In this document: one piece after another, positions 52,021 through 60,324 of the stretch
Numbering within the stretch: the stretch's first letter is position 1
Layout of the letters: every line of letters starts with the position of its first letter
From: Shimia sp. R10_1
Lineage (GTDB): Bacteria; Pseudomonadota; Alphaproteobacteria; Rhodobacterales; Rhodobacteraceae
Direction: 5' to 3'
DNA: 64,000 nucleotides
Assembly (NCBI RefSeq): GCF_017744095.1
Contig: NZ_JAGHQX010000014.1
Span: forward strand, 1 to 64,000
Translations under genes and position numbers: made by a program
The notes under the pieces: model-generated
What the model was told of the DNA's origin: nothing
Database searches by the model: none
What the model saw: the letters and a program-made list of their open reading frames with translations, nothing else

Positions 52021-52048
52021 TTTGCGAGCGGCATGAACCGCCCGCAAA
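52021..52048 (-). terminator. Terminator of the esterase gene
   Basis: TTTGCGAGCGG pairs with CCGCCCGCAAA (one mismatch) around a six-base loop; on the minus strand AAATACCTTTTG follows. It lies 33 bases after the esterase stop. The rest of the gap 51763-52080 holds the barrel gene promoter and no gene. Confidence 0.7.
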
Positions 52049-52080
52049 GATCAAAAAGAGTCCGAAGGGCGCTGTTGAAA

Positions 52081-52746
52081 TTACAGCCCAAGCTTATCGC
52101 GCATGAAGGCCAATGCGACGCCAAGACCATCTGGTGCAATGCCGTGTGCCGTGCCTTTCATGATATGGGCATAGACATCTGTAAAGCCGGCTTCTTGTAG
52201 TGCTTCGGCGGCTTCAGGCAGTGACTGAGGGGGAACCACATCGTCCTGATCACCGTGAATCAGCAGGATTGGTGGCTTGCTGACCGCTTCGTCTTTCAGC
52301 AGGTCCGGCTGCAGCAGGCGACCAGAGAAGGCCACAACACCTGCGACGGGATCTTCGCGTCGTGGGGCGACGTGCAGGCTCATCATTGTGCCTTGCGAAA
52401 AGCCCAACAGCACAACCTGTTCAGGCAGCAGATCTTCGTCGACCATGACCGCATCCAAAAACGCGTTCAGATCATCCACCGCCGCCATCATGCCGCGTTC
52501 GCTTTCTTCCTCTGAGGATCCATCAATCCACGGAATAGGGAACCATTGGCGCCCCATGGGCATGCCGGGAATTTCTTCAGGGGCGTCAGGGGACAAGAAA
52601 AGCGTGTCTGGCAAATGTTCTGCCAGCGGGTCTGCGAGGCCCATGAGATCTGCGCCATTGGCGCCATAGCCATGCAGGAAGATGACCGCGGAACGGGTTT
52701 CGCCCGAAGCGGGTTCTTTGCGGAGGGTTTGCAATACGCGCGTCAT
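52081..52746 (-). CDS. Alpha/beta-hydrolase (carboxylesterase/phospholipase family)
   Basis: A 221-residue serine hydrolase of the YpfH/Abhydrolase_2 group. The nucleophile is in LLGFSQGTMMSLH, the acid in HGDQDDVVPPQS and the base in GTAHGIAPDG; FLHGYGANGADLMG forms the oxyanion hole. It probably cleaves carboxylic or phospholipid esters in the cytoplasm. It is downstream of deoD on the same strand with 105 bases between them. Confidence 0.88.
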   Translation of the reverse strand: MTRVLQTLRKEPASGETRSAVIFLHGYGANGADLMGLADPLAEHLPDTLFLSPDAPEEIPGMPMGRQWFPIPWIDGSSEEESERGMMAAVDDLNAFLDAVMVDEDLLPEQVVLLGFSQGTMMSLHVAPRREDPVAGVVAFSGRLLQPDLLKDEAVSKPPILLIHGDQDDVVPPQSLPEAAEALQEAGFTDVYAHIMKGTAHGIAPDGLGVALAFMRDKLGL

Positions 52747-52851
52747 GTCACGGCCCTATGTGATCTCAGTTCAGAGACGTGTGTGGCATGACAGCGCGCG
52801 GGTCGCAAGACAGTAGCGGGGGCAGGTGCCCGCCGCCGTAAAGTCTGACGC

Positions 52852-53559
52852 TTACGATTTGAAAGCAGCCTCAAGCGCGATTTCGACCATATCGCCGAAG
52901 CTTTTTTCGCGATCTTCGGAGGGAAGCGCTTCGCCTGTGAGCAGATGATCGGAAACCGTGAGCACCGCCAATGCACGGCGGCCATGGCGCGCGGCAAGAT
53001 TGTAGAGTTCTGCCGCTTCCATCTCTACACCCAAGATGCCATGGCGTGTCATTTGCTCGTTTAAGTCCGGTCGTTCGTCATAAAATACATCGGAACTGTA
53101 GATGCCGCCCACGTGGGTTGGCGTACCTTTTGCCGCTGCGGCGTCTGCGGCGGCGCGCAGCAGGCCGTAGTCTGCACATGGGGCAAAGTTGATTTCTTTG
53201 AAGATTCCGCGTGAGGGCGTGGACAGTGATGTTGCCGTCATGGCGATGATTACGTCGCGAACATTGACGCTTTCTTGCATGCCGCCGCAAGATCCAATGC
53301 GGATCAGAGTTTGCGCGCCATAGTCTTTCATCAACTCGTTTGCGTAAATTGAAAGCGATGGCATGCCCATTCCTGAGCCATGTATTGTGACGCGATTGCC
53401 TTTCCACATGCCGGTAAAGCCAAGCATTCCGCGCACTTCATTGACGAGTTTCACGTCTGTCAGAAAACTCTCCGCCGCCCATTTTGCGCGATAAGGGTCA
53501 CCGGGCAGCAATACTGTTTCAGCAATATCGCCGGGCTGAGCGCCGATATGAACGGTCAT
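52852..53559 (-). CDS. deoD: Purine-nucleoside phosphorylase (DeoD type)
   Basis: A 235-residue enzyme that splits purine nucleosides with phosphate to base and (deoxy)ribose-1-phosphate. [23 protein letters not shown] is the N-terminal phosphate region, [16 protein letters not shown] and LIRIGSCGG bind phosphate, [13 protein letters not shown] binds ribose, and [10 protein letters not shown] with the nearby Arg supplies the catalytic Asp/Arg. The length equals the E. coli enzyme. Confidence 0.95.
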   Translation of the reverse strand: MTVHIGAQPGDIAETVLLPGDPYRAKWAAESFLTDVKLVNEVRGMLGFTGMWKGNRVTIHGSGMGMPSLSIYANELMKDYGAQTLIRIGSCGGMQESVNVRDVIIAMTATSLSTPSRGIFKEINFAPCADYGLLRAAADAAAAKGTPTHVGGIYSSDVFYDERPDLNEQMTRHGILGVEMEAAELYNLAARHGRRALAVLTVSDHLLTGEALPSEDREKSFGDMVEIALEAAFKS

Positions 53560-53673
53560 GGAAGTATCCTTTCAAGCATCAATTAGACGCGTGGCATGTC
53601 GCCAGGCTAGACCAGCTTAAATGCGCAAATAGGTGCAAAACATCAAGCCAGATTTCGGTGATAGTGATAGCTC

Positions 53674-53712
53674 AAAAACAATAAAGCCGGGCGACCTTTC
53701 AGATCAACCGGC
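53674..53712 (-). terminator. Terminator of the H-NS gene
   Basis: GCCGG and CCGGC close a larger loop, followed on the minus strand by TTTATTGTTTTTG. It lies in the 231-base gap between the H-NS stop and deoD, about 80 bases after the H-NS stop; nothing else stands out in this gap. Confidence 0.6.
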
Positions 53713-53790
53713 GTGCATTCTATCATCAGCTCTGTGGCTGGTGGGAGCCTGTTCCAGTAAGATCAGGCCCCATATTCGGGTCTCGTCTTG

Positions 53791-54105
53791 TTAGACTTCC
53801 ATTTCTTCGGGAGAAATGCCTGCGGCAAGTGCATTATCAAACCATTTCGGTTTGCGGCCTTTGCCAGTCCAGGTTTGGGTTTTGTCTTCTGGGTGAGCGT
53901 ATTTTGGCACGCCTTTCATGAAGCCATTCTTTTTCTTGCCCGTTGCGTTGGCCAGCTCTTCCAGGGAGAAGCCATATTTTTCGGCAGCCTCTTCAACAGC
54001 TTTAAGCGCGTCTGTCTTGCGTTTGGCTTCGCGCTTTTCCAGCTGGATATCGATTTGCGCGCGCAAATCGACAAGAGCCTCGCGGGACATTTCTTCCAAG
54101 TTCAT
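53791..54105 (-). CDS. H-NS-family nucleoid protein (HvrA-like)
   Basis: A 104-residue DNA-binding protein. The N-terminal helix (MNLEEMSREALVDLRAQIDIQLEKREAKRK) serves dimerisation, a Lys-rich linker follows, and the C-terminal motif KYAHPEDKTQTWTGKGRKPKW is the H-NS DNA-binding core that reads the minor groove of AT-rich DNA. In Rhodobacter the related HvrA/Spb proteins modulate photosynthesis and nitrogen genes. It silences transcription at AT-rich or foreign sequences and could act on the low-GC stretches seen elsewhere in this window, but that is inference. Confidence 0.92.
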   Translation of the reverse strand: MNLEEMSREALVDLRAQIDIQLEKREAKRKTDALKAVEEAAEKYGFSLEELANATGKKKNGFMKGVPKYAHPEDKTQTWTGKGRKPKWFDNALAAGISPEEMEV

Positions 54106-54216
54106 TTAGTAGTCTCTATTTATTTGGTGGTGGCGGTATTTCGCCGATGCGAGGGGGATTGCGCAAGAGATATCTGTGTATTGCTCACAGATTTGTGTGT
54201 TTAAACATGGATGAAT

Positions 54217-54242
54217 TGCGGGAAAAATATGATTTTCCCGCA
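54217..54242. terminator. Perfect hairpin between ecm and H-NS gene
   Basis: TGCGGGAAAA pairs perfectly with TTTTCCCGCA around ATATGA. It lies 39 bases after the ecm stop (minus strand). It lacks a long T tail but its stem is A/T-rich at the loop side, so it may end ecm transcripts. Confidence 0.55.
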
Positions 54243-54280
54243 TTGGTAATGCATCCCTGTGCTGTTGTTTATATGCGTTT

Positions 54281-56257
54281 TCAGGCCGCTTCTGTCTCTG
54301 GAGCAGCGAGGGTCACAATGTCGCGCATGATGGTGTTCAATTCGAAGTCCTTGGGCGTGTAGACACGAGAGACCCCCATATCGCGCAGCCGCTCGGCGTC
54401 GTCATCGGGGATGATCCCCCCAACAATAACCGGTGTGTTTGCGAGGCCTGCAGCCTCCATGCGGGCCATAAGATCTTCAACGAGTGGAATGTGAGAGCCT
54501 GAGAGAATGGACAGCCCGACCACATGGGCTTTGTCTTCTAGCGCTTTGGTAACGATTTCTTCGGGTGTTAAACGAATGCCGTCATAGGTGATGTCCATGC
54601 CGCAGTCCCGCGCCCGGAAGGCGATTTGTTCGGCGCCATTTGAGTGACCGTCAAGTCCCGGTTTTCCAATCACAAATTTGAGGCGCCTGCCCAGTCGATC
54701 AGAGGCGGCGTTGACCTCTTCACGTATCTCATCAAGGCCCTCAGTCTTGTTGGACCGTGCGCCGGATACACCGGTGGGGCCGCGGTATTCGCCGTGAACG
54801 ATGCGCATCTGTGCGGCCCATTCACCGGTTGTGACGCCAACTTTTGCGGCGGCGATGGAGGCGGGCATGACATTTGCCCCGCTGGCGGCGGCGTCACGCA
54901 GATCTTTGAGCGCTTTCTCGACCGCGGCGCTGTCACGTTCAGAACGCCAAGACTTCAGCCGGCCAATTTGATCCTGTTCCACAGCGGGGTCGACCACCAT
55001 GATGCCGCCATCGCCGGTCATCAGAGGGCTGGGTTCTCCCTTTTGGAACTTGTTGACACCCACGACCACGGTCTCCCCCGCCTCGATGCGGTTGAGCCGC
55101 TCGGCGTTGCTGTCCACGAGGCGAGATTTCATATAATCAATTGCACCAATTGCGCCGCCCATACTTTCCAAATTGGCCAATTCAGAGCGCGCGCCTTCTT
55201 TTAAGAGTTCGACTTTCTTATCGACAGCTGGATTTCCGTCAAATAGATCGTCGTATTCCAATAGGTCCGTTTCAAAAGCCATGATCTGCTGCATGCGCAT
55301 TGACCATTGCTGATCCCATGGGCGGGGCAGGCCGAGGGCTTCGTTCCAGGCGGGAAGCTGCACCGCGCGGGCACGGGCTTTTTTGGACAGTGTCACCGCG
55401 AGCATCTCGATTAGGATGCGATAGACGTTGTTTTCCGGTTGCTGTTCTGTGAGACCCAGTGAGTTTACTTGCACCCCGTAACGGAAGCGGCGGGATTTTG
55501 GGTCTTCTATACCGTAGCGCTCCACGAGGATTTCGTCCCACAGATCCACAAAGGCGCGCATTTTGCACATCTCGGTGACAAAGCGGATACCTGCATTCAC
55601 AAAAAATGAAATGCGACCGCACAGGCGTGGGAAGTCTTCTGGGGCGACGCGAGGTTTGAGTGCGTCCAGCACAGCGATGGCGGTGGCAAGCGCGAAGGCG
55701 AGTTCTTGTTCTGGCGTCGCGCCGGCTTCTTGCAGGTGGTAGGAACACACGTTCATCGGGTTCCATTTAGGCACGTTGGTGTAGCAGTACTCTGCGACAT
55801 CCGTGATCATTTTGAGGCTCGGCTCTGGGGGGCAGATGTAAGTGCCGCGTGAGAGATATTCCTTGATCAGGTCGTTTTGCACGGTGCCTTGCAGCTTGGT
55901 GACGTCAGCGCCCTGTTCTTCTGCTACGGCGATGTAGAGCGCCAACAGCCATGGGGCAGTGGCGTTGATCGTCATTGAGGTGTTCATCTGCTCAAGCGGG
56001 ATCTGATCAAACAGGGTCCGCATGTCGCCCAAATGACATACCGGCACGCCCACTTTGCCCACTTCGCCGCGCGACAGGATGTGATCGCTGTCATAGCCGG
56101 TTTGTGTCGGCAGATCGAAGGCCACCGACAGTCCGGTTTGTCCCTTTTCCAGATTGGCACGGTAGAGCGCGTTTGAGGCTTTGGCAGTTGAATGGCCTGC
56201 GTAAGTTCGAATCAACCATGGGCGGTCTTTTGTCGGCTTTTGCTGCGTCTGCGACAT
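54281..56257 (-). CDS. ecm: (2R)-Ethylmalonyl-CoA mutase
   Basis: A 658-residue B12-dependent mutase that rearranges ethylmalonyl-CoA to methylsuccinyl-CoA in the EMC pathway. The N-terminus DRPWLIRTYAGHSTAKASNALYRANLEKGQTGLSVAFDLPTQTGYDSD is characteristic of the MeaA/Ecm group. The catalytic barrel is followed by the cobalamin domain with the His ligand motif KPGLDGHSNGAEQIA (DxHxxG), then GLSILSGSH. The length fits Ecm rather than methylmalonyl-CoA mutase, which is longer. It diverges from the acyltransferase-ccr block. The ATG at 56257 has GGGAC upstream. Confidence 0.93.
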   Translation of the reverse strand: MSQTQQKPTKDRPWLIRTYAGHSTAKASNALYRANLEKGQTGLSVAFDLPTQTGYDSDHILSRGEVGKVGVPVCHLGDMRTLFDQIPLEQMNTSMTINATAPWLLALYIAVAEEQGADVTKLQGTVQNDLIKEYLSRGTYICPPEPSLKMITDVAEYCYTNVPKWNPMNVCSYHLQEAGATPEQELAFALATAIAVLDALKPRVAPEDFPRLCGRISFFVNAGIRFVTEMCKMRAFVDLWDEILVERYGIEDPKSRRFRYGVQVNSLGLTEQQPENNVYRILIEMLAVTLSKKARARAVQLPAWNEALGLPRPWDQQWSMRMQQIMAFETDLLEYDDLFDGNPAVDKKVELLKEGARSELANLESMGGAIGAIDYMKSRLVDSNAERLNRIEAGETVVVGVNKFQKGEPSPLMTGDGGIMVVDPAVEQDQIGRLKSWRSERDSAAVEKALKDLRDAAASGANVMPASIAAAKVGVTTGEWAAQMRIVHGEYRGPTGVSGARSNKTEGLDEIREEVNAASDRLGRRLKFVIGKPGLDGHSNGAEQIAFRARDCGMDITYDGIRLTPEEIVTKALEDKAHVVGLSILSGSHIPLVEDLMARMEAAGLANTPVIVGGIIPDDDAERLRDMGVSRVYTPKDFELNTIMRDIVTLAAPETEAA

Positions 56258-56449
56258 TGGGGGTCCCTCTGTTCGATGGCCCAGCGAGGGCTTGGCAATA
56301 ATGTTGCGTCAGAGCGTAATTTGGAGAAATATCATTTGCAAGAGAATTCGCTGCGCTGCGGCGAATACGTCCCGTCACGTTATCGGCGACGGACTGTCAA
56401 GCAGAGATACATGTTTACCTTGGGGAGCGCAGTTGCCAGAGTCCGCGCC

Positions 56450-57820
56450 ATGACTTCGACTGTAGAACTTCCCGTTTGGCTGTTTGGCCTGATCTTGTTG
56501 TTTGCGATTGTAACGGCCGCAAGCCACTTGCTTTTCCCCTCTGTGCGTTGGTTTTTTCGCCGTCGTATGGAGCGGGCTGTCTCGCATCTGAACGAGCGTC
56601 TTCAGCGGCCAATCGAGCCTTTCAAGCTGGCACAGCGCCATGATATGATACAGCGCCTGATTTATCAGCCCGATGTGACGCGTGCGGTTGCTGAACATGC
56701 CCGTGCCAAAGGGATCCCCGACGCGGTGGCGTTTGAGGAAGCCAAACGCTACGCGCGCGAAATTGTGCCGTCCTTTTCTGCGTTCATGTATTTTGGTGTG
56801 GCGATCAGGCTCACCCGGTTCTTCAGCCGCGCGTTGTACCATGTGCGCGTGGGGTTTGTGGATGAAGCGGCAATTGATGCGCTGCCACAAGATGCCACGG
56901 TGGTTTACGTGATGAACCATCGCAGCAACATGGATTATGTGCTGGTGACCTATCTGGCTGCGCGGCGCTCTGCCTTGACATATGCGGTTGGCGAATGGGC
57001 GCGTGTCTGGCCGCTAAGCCGCCTGATCAGGGCGCTTGGTGCCTATTTTATAAGGCGCAGATCGCATAGCGAACTCTATCGCAAGGTGTTGGCCGCATAT
57101 GTGCGGCTGGCCACAGAGGCCGGTGTCACGCAGGCGATGTTCCCTGAGGGCCGCCTGAGTCTTGATGGTGCGCCTCAGGAGCCGAAACGTGGCCTGCTCA
57201 AGTATATCACAGATGCCTATGATCCCGAGGCGCGGGACGTTGTGTTTGTGCCTGTTGCGCTGAACTATGATCGAATTTTGGAGGATCGCATCCTGTTGGA
57301 GGCCAAGGCGCGTGGTGGCAAAGGGTTTCGTGCGCGCATCAGCGTGATCTTGGGTTTCTTCCTGAAGCAGATCTGGTTGCGCTGTTTGGGGAAGTATCGA
57401 AAATTTGGCACCGCAGAGGTACGTTTTGGGCATCCGTTGTCTTTGGCGGAATTTGTAAAACATCACCCCACAAGTGCCGGGGAGGATCTGGCGGAGCCGT
57501 TGTCGCTTGAACTTATGGGACGGATCAATGCGGTGGTTCCCGTGCTGTCCGTGCCGCTGGTGGCGGCGATTTTAGAAGACGCAGCGGTCCCTATGACGCT
57601 TGAGGAGATCAAGGCCGCCTATGTCACCCATATGGATCACCTTGGGGAAACTGCGCAGCAGGCGCAAGATTGTGTCGCTGGGGACGCAACGGAAACTGGA
57701 CTGCGCATTCTGGTTGGTCGGCGCATGATCGGTGAAGATGACAATCGATATTTTAAGAAAGAAAATCAAAGAGATGAGCTGGCATTTTACGCCAATTCCA
57801 TTCGTCACTTGTTGGAATGA
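56450..57820 (+). CDS. PlsB/PlsC-type glycerophosphate acyltransferase-like protein
   Basis: A 456-residue membrane protein. ATG 56450 (MTSTVELPVWLFG) or ATG 56411 are possible starts; neither has a strong ribosome-binding site. An N-terminal helix (LFGLILLFAIVTAASHLLF) is followed by the acyltransferase domain: VVYVMNHRSNMDYVL (HX4D at about residue 160), AYFIRRRS, and MFPEGRLSLDGAP (EGR), with VPVALNYDRI. The layout resembles bacterial glycerol-3-phosphate acyltransferases of the PlsB type more than short PlsC. It lies between ecm and ccr; the reason for this placement is unknown. Confidence 0.82.
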   Translation: MTSTVELPVWLFGLILLFAIVTAASHLLFPSVRWFFRRRMERAVSHLNERLQRPIEPFKLAQRHDMIQRLIYQPDVTRAVAEHARAKGIPDAVAFEEAKRYAREIVPSFSAFMYFGVAIRLTRFFSRALYHVRVGFVDEAAIDALPQDATVVYVMNHRSNMDYVLVTYLAARRSALTYAVGEWARVWPLSRLIRALGAYFIRRRSHSELYRKVLAAYVRLATEAGVTQAMFPEGRLSLDGAPQEPKRGLLKYITDAYDPEARDVVFVPVALNYDRILEDRILLEAKARGGKGFRARISVILGFFLKQIWLRCLGKYRKFGTAEVRFGHPLSLAEFVKHHPTSAGEDLAEPLSLELMGRINAVVPVLSVPLVAAILEDAAVPMTLEEIKAAYVTHMDHLGETAQQAQDCVAGDATETGLRILVGRRMIGEDDNRYFKKENQRDELAFYANSIRHLLE

Positions 57821-57821
57821 T

Positions 57822-57856
57822 TTCGCAATTGCAGCATAAATTGCTGCGATTGCAAG
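57822..57856. promoter_or_regulatory. Near-perfect inverted repeat upstream of ccr
   Basis: TTCGCAATTGCAGCA and TGCTGCGATTGCAAG match at 12 of 15 positions across a five-base spacer. The site lies 115 bases before the ccr start and 1 base after the acyltransferase stop. It shares TTGC/GCAA half-sites with the phaA, phaB and mcl2 upstream regions. Confidence 0.5.
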
Positions 57857-57970
57857 GTCATAAAATTACAAAATGAAGGCACCTAAGGTTGCAATGTTTC
57901 TCTGTCGTCGGTATCTCGGTGGTAGAAACGCGATTCTGCATCGCGGCAAAACGACCAACAGGAGGCGAAG

Positions 57971-59257
57971 ATGGCTCTGGATACCGAAAGCGCAATCTCA
58001 ACTTACGACGCGCCGCAAAAGGATCTTTATGAAGTGGGCGAAATGCCCCCAATGGGTTATGTCCCAAAGCAAATGTACGCTTGGGCGATCCGGCGTGAGC
58101 GCCAGGGTGAACCCAACAAGGCGATGCTTCAGGAAGTTGTAGATGTCCCCACATTGGACAGCCACGAAGTGCTGGTTCTGGTGATGGCAGCAGGTGTGAA
58201 CTATAACGGTGTCTGGGCAGGCCTTGGTGTGCCGATTTCCATGTTTGACGTGCACAAGCAGCCCTATCACATTGCTGGGTCGGATGCGTCTGGCATCGTT
58301 TGGGCCGTGGGGGATAAGGTAAAGCGCTGGAAGGTTGGCGATGAGGTGGTGATCCATTGCAACCAAGATGACGGTGATGATGAGCACTGCAACGGCGGCG
58401 ATCCAATGTATTCGGACAGCCAGCGTATTTGGGGCTATGAGACCCCGGATGGCTCTTTCTCCCAGTTCACCCGCGTTCAAGCGCAGCAATTGATGCCACG
58501 TCCCAAGCACCTGACATGGGAAGAGAGCGCGTGTTACACGCTGACACTGGCAACTGCGTACCGCATGTTGTTTGGCCATGAGCCTCATGATCTGAAACCT
58601 GGCCAGAATGTGCTGGTTTGGGGGGCATCCGGCGGGTTGGGATCCTATGCGATCCAGTTGATCAACACCGCAGGTGCCAACGCGATAGGCGTGATTTCAG
58701 ACGAAACCAAACGCGACTTTGTCATGAGTCTTGGGGCTAAGGGTGTTCTGAACCGCAAAGACTTCAATTGCTGGGGACAGTTGCCCACCGTGAACACGCC
58801 CGAATATGCGGAGTGGTTCAAAGAGGCGCGCAAGTTCGGCAAAGCCATTTGGGACATCACCGGCAAAGGCAACAATGTGGACATGGTGTTTGAACACCCA
58901 GGTGAAAGCACGTTCCCGGTGTCGACCTTTGTTGTGAAAAAGGGTGGTATGGTTGTGATCTGCGCGGGCACATCCGGGTTCAACTGTACGTTTGACGTGC
59001 GCTACATGTGGATGCATCAGAAGCGTTTGCAGGGCTCTCACTTTGCCCATCTGAAGCAGGCCGCCGCCGCGAACCAATTGATGGTGGAGCGTCGCCTGGA
59101 CCCATGTATGTCAGAAGTGTTCCCTTGGGCGGAGCTGCCAGAAGCGCATATGAAAATGCTGCGCAATGAACACAAGCCCGGCAATATGTCGGTGCTGGTG
59201 CAGGCTCCAAAGACAGGGCTGCGCACGCTGGAAGACGTGCTTGAGGCCGGCAAGTAA
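57971..59257 (+). CDS. ccr: Crotonyl-CoA carboxylase/reductase
   Basis: A 428-residue MDR-superfamily enzyme that reductively carboxylates crotonyl-CoA with NADPH and CO2 to (2S)-ethylmalonyl-CoA, the key step of the EMC pathway. KDLYEVGEMPPMGYVPKQMYAWAIR is the typical N-terminus; VMAAGVNYNGVWAGLG, HIAGSDASGIVWAVG, and NVLVWGASGGLGSYAIQL (NADPH loop) follow; MVFEHPGESTFPVSTFVVKKGGMVVICAGTSG is specific to Ccr rather than to plain enoyl reductases. AGGAGGCGAAG precedes the ATG at 57971. Confidence 0.96.
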   Translation: MALDTESAISTYDAPQKDLYEVGEMPPMGYVPKQMYAWAIRRERQGEPNKAMLQEVVDVPTLDSHEVLVLVMAAGVNYNGVWAGLGVPISMFDVHKQPYHIAGSDASGIVWAVGDKVKRWKVGDEVVIHCNQDDGDDEHCNGGDPMYSDSQRIWGYETPDGSFSQFTRVQAQQLMPRPKHLTWEESACYTLTLATAYRMLFGHEPHDLKPGQNVLVWGASGGLGSYAIQLINTAGANAIGVISDETKRDFVMSLGAKGVLNRKDFNCWGQLPTVNTPEYAEWFKEARKFGKAIWDITGKGNNVDMVFEHPGESTFPVSTFVVKKGGMVVICAGTSGFNCTFDVRYMWMHQKRLQGSHFAHLKQAAAANQLMVERRLDPCMSEVFPWAELPEAHMKMLRNEHKPGNMSVLVQAPKTGLRTLEDVLEAGK

Positions 59258-59287
59258 AAGGCCAGTTTCGCAGGCTGATTGAGCACC

Positions 59288-59330
59288 AAAAGCACCCCGC
59301 AGGTTTGCCAGCCTGTGGGGTGTTTTATTG
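59288..59330 (+). terminator. Terminator of ccr
   Basis: CACCCCGCAGG pairs with CCTGTGGGGTG (one wobble) around an eight-base loop, followed by TTTTATTG. The remaining bases to 59477 carry the promoter of the next gene and nothing else that I can identify. Confidence 0.88.
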
Positions 59331-59477
59331 TGTTCTCAAGGCGAAATGTGTTGGGCTCTAGGAAAGTTTAATTCTCCTTAAAGCAGATTGTTGCGACGGT
59401 GAGTTTCTTCGATCTCTTTGCCAATTTTTAAGGAGACCCTCTTAGGGCCTTCTTTGAAAAATGAAGTGGAGAAATAA

Positions 59478-60173
59478 ATGAAAATCAAAAGCTTGATGGC
59501 AGCGGTTGCTCTGAGTTTTACCGGTGCTATGGCCATGGCCGAGACTGTTAAGATGGCTGTTGGAGAATGGGCGCCTTATGTTGGTGCAGAGCTGCCGGAG
59601 CAAGGTGTGCACGCGCAAAAGGTGCGAGAGGTTATGGCGGCTGCGGGCTATGAAGTGGCGCTTGATTTTCTGCCTTGGAAGCGCTCCTACGAGCTGACCA
59701 AAAAAGGGGAGTATCCAGCCACATTCTCTTGGTCCAAGACGGACGATCGTCTGGCGGATTTTTACTATCCAGAAGTGTTTTTGGAAGACCAGGTTGACGT
59801 GATTTATTACAGCCGCGCCAAGTATCCCGATGGGCTGAATGTGAGCTCAATTGAGGATATCCATGCGCAAGGTCTGAAGCTGGTCGGCTATTCTGGCTAT
59901 TGGTATGAGAAGGCCCTCGCAGATCTGGGGTCTGAGATGCATGATGTGTTTTCCGAAGAGAGTGCGTGGAAACTGTTGCAGTCAGGCCGCGTGGATTTGC
60001 TGATCGAAAATGAAGTGGCGGGCGATCTTTCGCTGAAGTCTGTGCTTGGCGCCGAGATGGGCGACATCGCGAAAGGCTCTGTGGTACGATCGGTTCCGGT
60101 GTATGTTCTGTTTTCCCGGGCGCATCCGCAAGGTGAAGCCTTGAAAGATGCATGGGACGCGCATGCGAAGTAA
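59478..60173 (+). CDS. Periplasmic solute-binding protein (family 3 type)
   Basis: A 231-residue exported protein with a signal peptide (MKIKSLMAAVALSFTGAMAMA). The mature part has the type-II binding-protein fold: VKMAVGEWAPYVGAELPEQGVHAQKVREVMAAAG, LPWKRSYELTKKGEYPATFSWSKTDDRLADFYYPEVF, and GLKLVGYSGYWYEKAL. This is the SBP_bac_3-like group seen without adjacent permease genes; the ligand is unknown. No permease or ATPase is next to it, so it may serve a distant transporter or act as a sensor. Confidence 0.82.
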   Translation: MKIKSLMAAVALSFTGAMAMAETVKMAVGEWAPYVGAELPEQGVHAQKVREVMAAAGYEVALDFLPWKRSYELTKKGEYPATFSWSKTDDRLADFYYPEVFLEDQVDVIYYSRAKYPDGLNVSSIEDIHAQGLKLVGYSGYWYEKALADLGSEMHDVFSEESAWKLLQSGRVDLLIENEVAGDLSLKSVLGAEMGDIAKGSVVRSVPVYVLFSRAHPQGEALKDAWDAHAK

Positions 60174-60196
60174 GGCGCCAGACAGCGCTTGAACTT

Positions 60197-60232
60197 ACCC
60201 CCGTGGCCAGCGATGGTTGCGGGGGTTTTGTT
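60197..60232 (+). terminator. Terminator of the solute-binding protein gene
   Basis: ACCCCCG pairs with CGGGGGT around a 16-base loop and is followed by a TTTTGTTT run. Confidence 0.8.
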
Positions 60233-60324
60233 TGGGCGCGAGGGCGCGCGCGTCTGGGGCGATTTTGGACATTGGCTTGCGAAACCCGCTGGCCCCTAAT
60301 CGCTGCCCACTATAGGGTCGCGCC

